38,828 nucleotides of DNA, from NCBI GenBank assembly GCA_002751075.1, contig NAOQ01000007.1, forward strand, positions 56,216-95,043, written 5' to 3'. The translations under genes and the position numbers were made by a program. How positions within the stretch are numbered: the stretch's first letter is position 1; each line of letters begins with the position of its first letter. The DNA is from Ichthyophonus hoferi. Its lineage: Eukaryota; Opisthokonta; Ichthyosporea; Ichthyophonida; Ichthyophonidae. Positions 1-12,900 of the stretch are shown in pieces. Under the pieces are notes generated by a model. That model worked only from the letters and a program-made list of their open reading frames with translations. It was not told the DNA's origin and made no database searches.

Positions 1-2946
1 CAGCCAGTGCAGTGGCGGGTTATATTACTGGTCCAGCCACCGTTCCTACCTGTACATTGGATGCCTCTATTACCGTCCACTCCTTACCAGGTGGGTAGTG
101 CCGTCATTGCATTGGAGGGCACTATGCATCCCCCTGCACTAGGATGGGGACATGCAGAGGTTATAGCAGGGTGGCATGTCGGTGGTCTGGGTAGCAGTAG
201 AATAGGCCTGCAGGCCTTAGTATATATGTTGAAGTTATGGGAGAGAGAGGAAACCTAATGTTAAAGGCGGTTAGAACGAGGGTCGTCCAATATGACTCTA
301 TTGGAGGGCTTCCCCCGCACTCTCCAAGGCGGAGCTCTCCTATGTATGCAGGACAATATCAACACGGACGGCATATATTCGGTAGGTTATATAGTGTGTA
401 CATTTACTTATAAACACTACCTTTTCTCCCTTTCTTTCCATCAATCTATGTTGTAGTCCCCCAAAGGATAGCCGGAGGAGGCTAGGCACATGGCCAGAAG
501 TAAGAGGGGGAGAGGGGGCTGTAGGCCACCTCACAGTATAATACCCCCCTCTGCCCTCTAAAGCTATACCCATGGTCCACCAGAATACAGACCCCTTACC
601 ATCTCTTAATAACCCTTTATAGTAAAGCTTGCGTGGTTTTATTAAGGTATTCCGCATTAGTGTTGGGGTCAACAACCAATAGACAATCTATTGGTAGTGA
701 TTATAAACGCTCTCTACCTTTAAAACATTAGGCCTATTGATTGACCTGGTAGACATCCATCCTTTTGTTCGTTAACACATTGGACCAGACTGCTGTATAC
801 TAAGAAGGGTATTTAATAAGCAGAATACACAGTATATACCTTGTTAACAGTCTACTTGATGTATATATGGTTTTACATACAAGTACTGATCATTGGACAT
901 TGAATAAATAACGCTGTGGTGCTTAAGAGTAAAAGTAGAGGGCTATCGGACTAAGGCTTAGAGAGAAACATAGGATATGTGTATGTATATATATGGGGGT
1001 GTTCTCTGGGCCAACCTGACCGTGGCCTCTGGGACCAGGGGAAATATACCTATAGGGAGGATATCAGTCCAAGTGAGATGGCCAGGGTAGCGATGGAGAA
1101 TTACGATGACATGTTTCAAACCCTGGTTGCAGGTATGATGTATGGTGGGGCTAGATTGTGGGCTTCTTATATTCCTTCTTGTACAGCATATAGTCCATAT
1201 GTGGCTTTCCTTTCTATTATCTTTTCCATTATAATCCCCTGATCTCCATGATCAGCCTGGTTTGCTTCTAAACCAAGCCTATGCCATATATACTATGGCT
1301 ACCTATATGGTATCCATGTTAACTGGTAGGACCTAGTTCACTGTATAGTCTCCTCTATACATCTACAGGATTGTCATTAATGTAATAGGACAGCTGGGGA
1401 TATCTTGGTGGGTGGCTATAATTTTGGCACTGGAAGCAGCCGGGAACAGGCCGTAATGGCCCTTAAATATGCAGGCATCAAATTATTAGTAGGTCATCTC
1501 AATCTACTTTTCCCTCCCTTTCCTGTACTCTTTGGTTCCAGTGCTTGAGCCTTTGCGTACTTATAGGCCTAGATGTATGATCATTCTGCACGGTCTATTT
1601 TTACCTGTCGTATGTTACTTGGATCACCTTTTAGCTGACCAGGGTTTACACAGGTTGCAGGGAGCTTCAGTGAGACCTTTAAGCGCAATGCCATCAATAA
1701 TGGGGTACTGGTAGTCGAGGTAGGTGATAATTAGCGGTAGTGGATAGTACTTTGTAGCAATGAGTGGTATGGGTGGCATGGGGTAGGGGATATAATATAA
1801 TTATGGCTAGAGGTGACCAGGCCATTCAGTGTGTCATGCTATATATACCCAACTCAACTCCTTATTTATAATGGAGCCTGTCTCCTGGTCTACAGGCCTC
1901 TAGCCCTCCACACCGTCCCTTGTGATGACTGTTTCTATGGTTTTATTTGTGACATTCCCTTCATTACGGTGTTATAATGAATCCTATCAGAGCCTTAGGT
2001 ACTGTAGGTGCGAGACGGCATGACGTCATTGGTCTCCGAACCATTGGCTACCAATAGCCTAGATCTACTAAACTGGTTATAATAATAAAATAGATCGATG
2101 TCTCCTATTGGGCTAATTGGACATCTCAATCAAGACATAATCTTTTTCACCTTAGATTAAGCCAAGGATACTAGACTATAGTCTGGGGATCTAGCCAATC
2201 ATGCCTATCAGGCCTTAACCTCCTACCCTTCAGTGGTCATCCAGTCTACACCATATTCTCTCTTGGTAATAATAATCGGGCATGCAGATACAAAAATAGC
2301 ATAGAGCCGAAATGTACACGAACGGTATGTATGTAGTAAAAGTATACACGAATGGTATGTATTGTAGCCAGGATGCAGGGTTTCTAATTAAGCATGCGAA
2401 CCAGGCCCCCCTCCTCCTTGATGATTTAAGAGCTCAGTATGGAACAACACATATGACCACCCGGTAAGACATTACTCTTCGACCTATCCTATAGTAGGAA
2501 ATACACCGGGCTATGTCCAATTATAGAATTCTTACATGCATCCTAGCCACGTATTTCCTTTGTTATTTAAGTACAAGCTTCTTCCATCAAACCAGAGCTA
2601 AAGCTACATACCAAATTTCCCCATCTGGATATTTGGTACTTGATGGTTTTAAGTTATATGTTCACAGTAACCATAATATTGATATGACCGGCCTGTTCCC
2701 AACTCTACACTTGTCATCTATGGTATGTAGGGAGCACCCTTTATTAGGCCTAATGATCATACCTAATCTACCGCACACTAAACTTTATATTCATGTCTCA
2801 GAGGTACATGTGATCTCCGTATAGATTTCGTGCAGTCCACCCTCTCCTACAAGGACAAGTATTACTCCGTAAACCCAGTGGGAATCATTGCTCAAGAGTT
2901 GGTGTTGGCAGGCGGCCTGGAGAACTGGATCAATCAACAGTTGTAG
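1..2946 (+). CDS. LYS4: Homoaconitase, C-terminal part (partial at left edge, 8 exons)
   Basis: Homoaconitase is the [4Fe-4S] enzyme that converts homocitrate to homoisocitrate in the alpha-aminoadipate lysine pathway, usually in mitochondria. Visible exons: <1-90, 275-381, 1039-1132, 1394-1488, 1654-1719, 2405-2463, 2596-2645 and 2825-2946 (TAG). From base 3 they sum to 681 nt, that is 226 residues plus stop, with all phases agreeing. Motifs in order: [17 protein letters not shown] (aconitase-superfamily linker and start of the swivel domain), MENYDDMF, the substrate-loop block [27 protein letters not shown], and the C-terminus [11 protein letters not shown]. These match fungal LYS4 better than aconitase or LeuD. 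The catalytic and cluster-binding large domain lies left of the window. The start of exon 275 could instead be 281, which drops two residues in frame. Introns 382-1038 and 1720-2404 are long. Confidence 0.93.
2314..2368 (+). repeat. Two-copy tandem duplication inside a homoaconitase intron
   Basis: Two neighbouring copies of a unit of about 28 nt share the core ACACGAAYGGTATGTAT and differ at a few bases. They lie within intron 1720-2404. No function is apparent. Confidence 0.6.
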
Positions 2947-3115
2947 TTTTTCAGCTTTTAACGATCATTTACTAAATAGCCTCAGGCTTTAGGTGATGGA
3001 TACTACAGTAGTTATAGAGCTCAAGATGCCATAATTAATGAGGGTATACAAGCTTGAGTAAGAAAAAGAAAGATTCAAAGATGAAAGGACACACTAATAG
3101 GAATATAAAACTGAG

Positions 3116-3121
3116 AATAAA
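3116..3121 (+). terminator. Polyadenylation signal of homoaconitase
   Basis: AATAAA lies 170 nt after the homoaconitase stop. It is the first canonical hexamer downstream and sits where AT-rich spacer begins, so the transcript probably ends near 3140. Confidence 0.6.
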
Positions 3122-3139
3122 GGTTTAAGCTGAGCACGG

Positions 3140-6100
3140 TTTAACAAATGCAAAATCAAACTTCAATTTAAATATTAAAATGTTGTTATCTACCTAATAT
3201 TATCGTGTTTGAAGGCTTACTAGGTTATGATATGCATACCAGTCTTTGACCAAGGGTGTGGCAAGGCTCGCCTTAATGATCATGATTACGGCTCTTACTA
3301 GATTCTATGTAAATCAGTCTTTACAAGTAGTGCTAAAACTTTTCTAATTTTTTTATATTTTTAGCAATATACCTTAGTTTTAACCATAATAGTACATTTT
3401 CTTCCTTTTAGGTGATTTTCTTTTATGATTTTGCAGTGTATCTCGTTATATTCAAAACAAAAAAATCTGATCAAATAAAAGGATGCGATTGCTAAAAATA
3501 AATCAATTTCTAGTTGATCACTATATTAAGAGGACCAACAAAATATTGTTTTCCCCTTATCAGTAGTTTTATTCAGCTTATCACTCCAGGATGTCCAAAT
3601 TATTATTATGCAGTGGCGAGATTTCAGTGGTTTTTGAGATTTTTTTAATTTTTAGCACACTACCTGCTCCAACTATTAACACACCAAATTATTAAGGAGA
3701 ATCGCCAAAGATAAGTGCTATCAATATACTTATAATATTTTTCGTTGTAATTAACACATGACCTTCATTCAGTTCTTCATAATCTGTGGTGCTCCTGAAA
3801 CAAAACAAAACATTATTATGCCAAAGAAATATTTTAATCAGCCTGGAGTTAAAAAAATATAAGTTGACGACAGAGAAAAATGAGAAACTACGCCGACTGT
3901 TTGGTTTGATAACACAATTACCAGTTCCTCAAATATCAGTTCAAGAGATCTTTAATAGCAATATGCTCAATTACTATTGACACTGCCACCCTTAGAGTGC
4001 AGACGTATTAGATGACCGAGGAAAGATTTGCTGCATACATGGTATTTTTAGGCTTTCCAACCATGTTACAGATGTTCTGCATGATCTGCATAACGTTCGA
4101 GGGCTAAACCAATAAAAACAAACTCAAAAAAAAAAAACCCTCATTTTTTCCCTCTGCCTGTTTTTGGTGAAACCACCTTTAGTTATAAATTTCTGCAAAA
4201 ATATTCACCAAGTTCCCCAGCTTCTATCGTCTCGGCTCAGATAAGGATGTCTCTATAATAGAACTAACGATCTGGTGCGATGGGCAGGGGGCATGACACG
4301 GTACACTTAAGCACATTGTTCGGTTTGAAAAAGCTGCCTATAAAAGCGGTTCCTTTTAGTTTTATTCTAGGCGGCCATAACTCGCGACCAAATATGTAAC
4401 CATATAAATGATCTATAACCACTATAACATCATCCACCCACATAATCGCTCGATTACGAGTCAACTAAAGATCATTCCCATTAGGATGACTGAAAGATGA
4501 TTAAGATATAAGATATAAATATATAATCTAAAATTCTTGAACGTAGTATTGTTTTTTTCATAATTCCAACCAATATATTAAAAACTTTGGTTTCTTAGTC
4601 AAGGTAATTGGACGTCAGGACGAAGCGAATATGCCTTCTCTTCCACGGTGTTGCTTATAAAGCAGTAATCACGACAGCCTGCTAATCGGATTTATTTATT
4701 AGAGGGACCCCATAAAAAATGATAATAAAATGTATGTAAAAGTTATCTGTTCCTTCTATTTTCGAATAATCAACCAAGTAGAGAAAATTGTTGAGAACAA
4801 TTAGACCTTCACAGAGTTGCGCAGAAATTTACTATGATAAGTCTAAACCCCAAAATCTGGCTTATCGGGTGACAGAAAATAAAATAATATGCGTGACCAC
4901 TGCGCCAAATGCGTGACGGCCAACAATTAGCACGTGTACATGAAGTCTGTATATATATTTTAAAGCACCAATAAAAGTAATCTTGAATCATTCGTCATTT
5001 GCCAAGTACATTAAACTTTAACCGCCAATCATATCAAGCCTAATAATATAGTTTGACTAAGTTATAATTTGTTTGCGAACAGTTATTACACTCGTGACCG
5101 GGCGGGGAATGTGGACAATGCTCATTAGACAGTATGGGACTCTTTGACGGTTTATCTACACTAATAAGTTAACAGGATATTGGTTACAGCTGTTTATTAT
5201 TTAAATTGAAATCTTACATTTAAATTTGCATAGATCAGACATGATACGGTTATAGTTAACCGTCAGATATGATCGTACCTTCGGTTTTTGTTTCATTCCT
5301 TCCCAAGATCATCCGTCAACCTGCAAATTTACTGCGTCCAGCCATATCTGTGCCATGATATTACTAAAACATCTCTTTATTGTATTAGTACTGATGGAAA
5401 TTAAGTTTGAGGCTTCAGAAGGGCCCGAGTAAAATAGTAAGCATATAGGAGGTGATGTAAACGGTAGCTTGGCGCATGGAAATCTACTGCTAGGAAATAT
5501 ATCTCCAGGATAGAGTAGTTTGCCTGGCTAACCTGTCAGTGACTTTTTTAACGATCGCCGCTTAATTATGACCTGTATCTTGGCCAATTACCTGTAGACA
5601 GGAAACTTATCGTCCATCACATATACCTAACAGGAACAGATGAAATGAAATTTTTTATAAAATTGTCTCAAAGAAAATCATAACCAGTGGTCCCTTCTTT
5701 CATGCTTTACAAAGTTTGGCGATTATATTCCCGATTCAGAAATACAAAAGTAGAGTGCCTAGTTTGCATTAGTTTTCGAATACAAAGTCTGATTTGATAG
5801 ATTTCAATCTAAATAATATGAGACGAAAAGAGCACATGATATGTTCATAATATATTTATTTCAGTGTTTTAATTGGTCATCTGTCATTAGTTATGACACG
5901 TTTATTTCATGATTGCGTGCGTGAGTGTTGAGGCTGACTAGGTCGGCGGCAGTCTTATTCTCTACCAGCTAGTGTGTGCCCAACACCTTTAACTAAAGTA
6001 TGAAGTTGCTCTACTTTCAGCTCTAACAATATTCATCTTTGCTTATGCTTTACACATATTTTATATATATTTAGCCTAAATATTTTCTTCTTCTTGGGAA

Positions 6101-6934
6101 CACGTGGCTAACGGTTTTCTTTTGACCTGATTAATGAACCAGTAACGGTCTGCTGATCCTAATTATTTGGTGGTGTTGGCCGTATACGGAACCTACATAT
6201 ATAAGAATCGTCTTTGTATAAGGAAACCAAAACATAGGAGGAAAAAGAAACAGGCGACCAGCAGTTTAAATCAGCAAACAGAACCAGGACACCTCCCTCT
6301 GTATGGACTTATGATGCATGCTACACTTTTCACAGTTACTACACGCACGTGTATTTTTCAACAAAAAATATCTTCTGTTGTCTATATCTTCTCATCCTCT
6401 CTAAGCATTTAGTGTCTGAGGGCCAACAATCACTATAATACCAAATATTACGACATGCTAAGTGACCTAGTCCAGCGGGTCACAGTGCATCATGCACAAG
6501 CTTTGGCGTCTTGTGTCAGTGGGTAGATGCCCTGGAGGGGGTCCAAGGCACAATAATAGTTACTATGTTTATTAAGGCTAGTTTAGTACATTTGTTTAGA
6601 CCACCAGTCAGTACAGACACGGCCTCCGCAATAATATTTTTTTTAGATAATCCACAAAAAACACTACACCTTTAGTGCCTTTTGGCATAAAGCGTTAGTC
6701 ACTACCACTTAAGAAGTGCAGCAAACAAGTAGTATGGCATGAATGGACTGGATATAGTGAACTAAATGCTCTTAGGCTACGTCACCTCATATCTACCCAC
6801 CTTTATTTACTCCATCAGGTCCCACACTAGTTATAGTATATGTGCCAAATTGTAGTTATTGGCTAACTGGCTGTCTTATTCCCTTTGACACAGAATCCCA
6901 CTTGTTCTATCTTGGTTGGATACCGGCGTTCGAT
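3140..6934. other. AT-rich intergenic spacer between homoaconitase and LARP1
   Basis: Apart from the homoaconitase 3' UTR, this stretch is visibly more AT-rich than the flanking exons, with frequent stops in all frames. Short open stretches at 3786-3980 (+), 4264-4464 (-) and 4809-4991 (-) lack recognisable motifs and are probably chance. The most gene-like piece is 6146-6412 (listed separately). From about 6450 the GC content rises again, probably promoter and 5' UTR of LARP1. A possible 5' UTR acceptor (TTGACACAG) ends at 6893. Confidence 0.6.
6146..6412 (+). other. Open frame with hydrophobic start and very basic segment (uncertain)
   Basis: This frame stays open for 88 codons between stops and has no early ATG. 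It reads a short hydrophobic run (YLVVLAVYGTYIY) followed by a strongly basic patch (RKPKHRRKKK), like the end of a membrane protein with a cytoplasmic basic tail. I cannot find a convincing upstream exon or splice acceptor. It may be a terminal exon fragment, a decayed gene, or chance. Confidence 0.2.
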
Positions 6935-9900
6935 ATGACCGAGAGGAATGAGGAAGCGGCTGACGCTCTGACCTCAACGGAAACCCTGCAACAAGCCAGT
7001 CAGCCAAAGAAAGTGACTAGCCAAGGTTAGTATGGGGGAAGTATAGGCCTACAGTTAGTACAACGGCTTACTGGCTGATAGAGGGAAGTGGGGCCAGGCG
7101 TTTAGGCTATATGATGGCTTCCACATTGCGTTTGTTTTAAGTTTGGCACAGGCAGTTCATGCTAAGGTGCCAATAGTACAGAGTCTGTATATAGAGAGGG
7201 TTACTATTATTTAGATTGTAGTTAGAAAGAGAGGTACTGACAATGCCTGGCGGGTCCGTGGCTGCTGATGGTTGTTTCTTTTTAACTCTACATCTGAGTT
7301 AATAGATAGGGTGGTATGTGCTAGATCAAGGTGTGATTGAAGGATGGGGAGGACCCACAGATGCAATGATTTCTCTACTAACAGCATGGGTCTATGTACA
7401 GAAACTGCTAGCAAGCCCACTGCCGACCCCACTACTCCAGTGAAAACTGAGGTATGTGGAGATGCAGCCAATCAGAGCTATCCCTCTTTTATTTATAGAT
7501 GTCTAATCTATGGTTTCATTGATACTTGCCCGCATGTATTCATTAAGTTTTATTGGCATTCTATGCGGCAGCTAAATGCCATAGACCTTCCCTACTGCAT
7601 ACTGTAGCTAGCTATACTGATCAATGAGGGTTAGGGCAAGACCATGGCGGATCCTGCCTCCTGGCCCACTTTAGCTGCGGCGGAGAACGCCACCACTGAC
7701 AATCATAAAGAAGAGGCCAAAGAGGCCACCTCCAAGGACACCGTCAAGACTACCTCCAACAAGTCCAAGGGTAAGTGATATGGGAGATATGTGGACGGGA
7801 AGGGTGGCACATGACACATGGGCGCATATAATGGCCACAATGCAATACCTAATTGATGCTCCTGGCTGTAGGTGGCAAGAAGTGGGTACCTTTGAAGATT
7901 GAGGTTGGCACCCAGCACAGGTAGGTCCTGAGGCCACAGGCCAGTGTCAAATTCATGTTTGAAACTTATTTGTGTTTTCCTTATGTGTGTCCTTGTTGTT
8001 TCGGACCTATCAGCTGCACCAGGTTCTTTCCTATCAACCTATCCTTATAGTAAAGATATTTGGCGGGCAATACACAAGATAACCAATCTTCCATATATGC
8101 TTTGATAAGCATACAGGAGAGTATATATATATATGCATACCTTACATTGAGATACCTACCAGAACACGTGCATGAATGACATCACTGTCTATGTCATCCA
8201 TATATATATACCTTCATGTTGTACATAAAGAGGCATGCCTGTCCCTGTCGCCTGCCCTGTCAGGCTCTAGTCCCCCATGGAGATCATTTACAAGGGGTGG
8301 GCTAGAGGGACAGAGGCTGTCTATGGGTGGATGAGGGGAGGTAATCGGGGAGTGGACTGCAGTATTATTGTGATAAAGCAAAGTAAAACAATTAGATGAT
8401 TTCTGTGCAATAGATTGGCTAGATTTATATGTCGACCAATACACAGGCCTTTATGTGCCCTATGTCGCGTGAGGGATAGCCCTCCTTGGCTTGCACATGG
8501 CTAGATAGTAACATAACTGTTTTCTTACCTATAATTTGGGTCTGGCTATAGGGGAGAGGGAGAGAGGAATTCACGCCACCAACAGAAACGAGGACGCCAT
8601 GGCTATGAAAAGGGAAAAGGTCGTCATGGTAAGCTAGGAGGGTCCATACTGGAAGGGTGGGGTTTATGTGTATAGGGTGAAATGGTTATTATTATATGTT
8701 TGTAAAGCCAGCCATACGGGGGTGTACGGATGGAATACATCTCTAGCTATGCACCCCAGATCCAGTAGTGATAAACCTCTTAAAGCTTTTACATGATTTC
8801 CCCGAGTAATACGTTGTTTTTATGCATATTCAACCATGTCAACCATATCCCTGGCCATACTACTAGTATGGTTTGTTATACAGACTCATACTTGTAAACT
8901 TCAACCAAACATATGTTTTGTACTACTGAACAGTCTGATATTGTGGAGAGAATATGCCATTGTATAAGTGAGAGATTCCTTGTGTGCGTATATCCGTACA
9001 TCCCTACCCGAACACATTTGTTTACCTCTCCATACCTCCTATGGCCCTATCATACATGCAATGGCATGTTACCTTACCTGACTGTGGTTGGAATATACAG
9101 GTCACGGCAGTGGGTCGGAAGCTGCCGGCCAACAGGCCTATGGTGGCACCCACTTCTACTCTGTTCCCGCCGTGTATACAGCCAATGATATCTTCTATCC
9201 CCCTCACCATACCGATGAGCCAGGCCTGAAGGCCAAGCTTCGTGCCCAGATGTAGGTACCATCCTGATCTGCCCTCCTGCCCCCTCTTTCTCCTGGGGCA
9301 ATTACAAACTGACATGGGGTCTGATTCCACAGTGAATATTACTTCAGTGAGCAGAACCTAGAGACAGACATCTTCCTGCGTCAACAGGTGAGTAAAGATT
9401 GGTCAATGGGAAGGGGTAGGAAAAGCAATTGGCTGATAAGTCCCTACCATATGTCCTGCAGATGAATGATCAAGGCTACCTTCCTATCTTTGTCGTTGCC
9501 AATTTCAATCGTGTTCGCACACTGACAAACAACGTTGAGCTTATTGCCGAGGTATGTTTAGCCCTTCTATCCTCTCCAGACCCTTGCCTTCCCCTGGCTA
9601 TAGCCTATATGATCTAGGTGTGGGGTTCCGCCGTAAATGCATATGTATATATTTGCCAAAGCGCAGGCACTATTGTCATACTATTAAGTGGGTCGTATTT
9701 ATTTGGGTTGGCATTTTCACTTTTTATTTTAAGCACTACCCTCTGTTGGATGGAGACCTACTTGATATGCATACACACTATGTAGGGTGTACTGTATTAG
9801 GCTTTCCTTTAACCTGCTTGGCAGGGTGTGGCATAAGGTCGTACATGTATATCCCTTTATATTGCACTACCCACAAACATAGGCAGGGCGGTGTAACTAA

Positions 9901-12900
9901 TCAGGGAAATGGGGAGTAGTCCTTAGAGGGAAGCACTCTAGTGGACCTCTCAGCTGATAGATTCTTTGTACGCAAGGCCTCCGACTGGGCCCGCTGGCCA
10001 GTGCTTAGGGTAGGTTGATATTGCAGGACCACCATGTGATAGGACAGGGCGCTAGGATACTTGGTGTCGCACTTGTCTGAGCCCACTTCATTGCTTTTGT
10101 TGTCTGACATCATTCATAATATTTTTTATGAAACAAAACGTATATGTAAATTAGTTTGTGCATGTTTGCTGGCTGACTGGACATATCCATAATATACGGT
10201 TCACCTCTCTTTTATAGTCCCGATGTGACCCCTCTACTCATTCCCCCTCACAGAACGCCGACGGTACTTTCCCCTTTGTCCCCCCTGGCGTACCTGCTGA
10301 CCCTTGCGAGAAGGATGACTTTGTCAAGACCATCAGCGCCCAGCCTACCGCTGAAGGCAGCTCTGCAACCGAAGCAGTGCAGGGCGCTAGCACTGTAACT
10401 GGCCTCCCCATGACTGCTGCTGCTGCGGTGGCCGGTGGGGCCAAGACAGCCAAGGATGTTTTGACCCAGACCACTGCTAGGACCACTGTGAAGGCTGCAC
10501 CCAAGTCAGGCCAATCACAAGGTGGCAAGAGCAAAGGCAACCATGGCCATCAGGTGGGCAGTGATGCACGTGTTCTTTTTTGCGGGACTTGCACTTAATA
10601 GGGTAGGGTGGTAGAGTATTACACGCACTTGTTCGAGAAGGGGATACAAAAACACTAGGGACATTACAAGTACTGGGCTATGGACGCATAACTAAACGCA
10701 TGCTGCTCTGTACCCTTCCTTACACCTGGTCATTTTTTGTGGGGATATTCCTATAATTGTCACACACATGGTGGGTCTTGGCGTTTATATGCAATTACTG
10801 TAAGGATTTGCTGACGGTTGGTATAGGGAGCTGGTAACCGTGACCAGCGAGGAAAGGACGGCAAGAAGAGTGCAAAGAAAGACGGGGCTGCCAAGACAAT
10901 GCAGCTGGGTGTGGCCCAGGCTGCTGGAGATGATAAGGAGTGGACCGAGGTGCGCCGTAGTAGAAGACGTCTGCCCTCTCGCAGGTGAGATTGCCATAAG
11001 ATTTATACCTCCTGCTGCCTGTAGTCTACCATCAGTATTAACCCTTGGCTAGTTTCCCAAGGCATTATTCCCTTGTTTTCCAACGTTAGAGTACATCCAT
11101 ATAGATATATGGATGTAAAGTCTTATTTTTCTTCAAAAAAAGATATCCGAGCACAAGTGAGCATTATGATAGATTGCTGTAGGCACAGGATAGAAAGCAC
11201 TTGATAAGCCAGGCTTAATGCTGACTGGGTGGGGCATACATAGTGTGGAAAACCCCGAGGAGCTGTCCTCCAGCAGTGATGCAGAGAAGGATTATGAGGA
11301 GCTAGACTTCCAGTTTGACGAGGACCTGGTGGCTAAGGTGGCTGCAGGCCCTGTCAAGACAGGGGGACCCAATGACTTCGACGACGGGTCGGATGATGAG
11401 GATTCCAATTCAGAGGTGAGGTACCACGCCAGGCCCTGTGTGGTTCATATTATTTCTCTTATCACCCCACCTTCCTTTTCTTGGAATATTTTTTGGTGCC
11501 ATGCGTTCAACATATCTACATAGATTAATCTGTTTATAGTTCATAAGAATGAGTAATGAGTTATCTTGGTCGGGTAGGCCAGCCTTTCTATACACTATAG
11601 CCAGGTGCCATCCAAGGCCCAGTTACTAACATACATACACCTTTATCACGTACAGATCCAAGATGAAGATGTAGCCAACATTGTCATTGTAACCCAGACC
11701 CCACCCAGCAAGAAGCACCAGGGGGGTGACCGCACCAAGGGCTTTGCTCAAGCCATCAAGACCGAGGACTGGGCCAAGATGATCAACCAGGGTCTGTACG
11801 TCTACGAGCAGGACCTGCTGGTGAGTGCCCCACCCCTTCCGGGTTTATGTCCACTCTGTCGTCTTCTATTCACTCCTTGTTCGCCTTTTTGTATTATGTC
11901 TTGGAGGTCGTGGATTAAAGAAGGTATGGGCCTGTGGTACCAGTTCACCCAGCGATCAGTATTCTGCAATTGGTGTATAGTAGAAGCGGTGTTATGGCAT
12001 GGCTTCATCTCACATGCTTCATGTTTTGTCAAGAATTTGTATATAGGACGTTAGCATAGAGGTGGTAATGGTTACTTGTCTTAAAGGCGTACATTTAGTT
12101 ATCGGTCGGGTCCCGCGTGCTGATTACATGGCACCCTGCAGGCTGATACCGAAGTCCAGGCCGCGCAAATAATTGCCTTGGAGGGCACCACCCAGGTGGA
12201 CGCTGATGGAAAAACCACCTCTATCCCCAGCACACCTCGTACCCCCAGGGTATGTTATTATGAGACGTGTCTATGCATTCGTATATAAGCATATAGCAAT
12301 GCACACCCCTTTCCTAGCTACAGGATCCCCTCCCTGTCCCCCGCCCAACCCTTTCCTACCCTAACCTTCCCTGCTCTCTACAGACCCCCAGGACCCCCAA
12401 GTTGACTGCCGCCCCCCGTTTCTATCCCGTATCAGAGAAGAAAAAGAACGAAAAAGAAGACGAGGACCCTACCACTCCCAAGAAGCTGAAGACCAAATAT
12501 TCAGAGAGGCCCCCTGTAGAGAGCCATGTTGGTTGGATGATTGCCCCTGAGGGCATGCCTGCTGAGGCCGAGGCCGAGGCCTCTCTAGCAGGGCCCGTCC
12601 CTGTGACCCAGGCCCCTAAGGTGCCTGGCCAACCTGAGAGGTGGGTGTGAATGTACACTAATCTACCTGCATATCCGATGGTATTGATGGCGTATGCCCC
12701 ACCTTGCGTCCTGTTTGGCCGTGTATATGCACACACCATCTCTTACCATTTAAAGATATCAGAGAGACTGGTTTGTGGGGTGCCTTTTGTTATTCATCTC
12801 TTATACCTTGTTCTCATTGACTCGCGCTGCCTTTCTGACTTTTTCCACCAATCAGCATGCAGCCCTTTGGCTCTTTCCAGCATCCCTCTCATGAGCTGCT

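Noticed and set aside
340-675. Minus-strand open frame of 111 codons
   Set aside because: It overlaps a homoaconitase exon and lies mostly in its long intron; no motif.
4264-4464. Minus-strand open frame with WVDDVIVVIDHLYGYIF
   Set aside because: The hydrophobic string looks protein-like, but there is no family motif, no splice partner and no terminal repeats to support a transposon remnant.
9022-9330. Minus-strand open frame of 102 codons
   Set aside because: It lies antisense over the LARP1 exon that leads into the La motif; the plus strand gives a clear conserved protein there.
12422-12739. Minus-strand open frame of 105 codons
   Set aside because: Antisense shadow of the LARP1 exon with RFYPV and ESHVGW, which is conserved on the plus strand.
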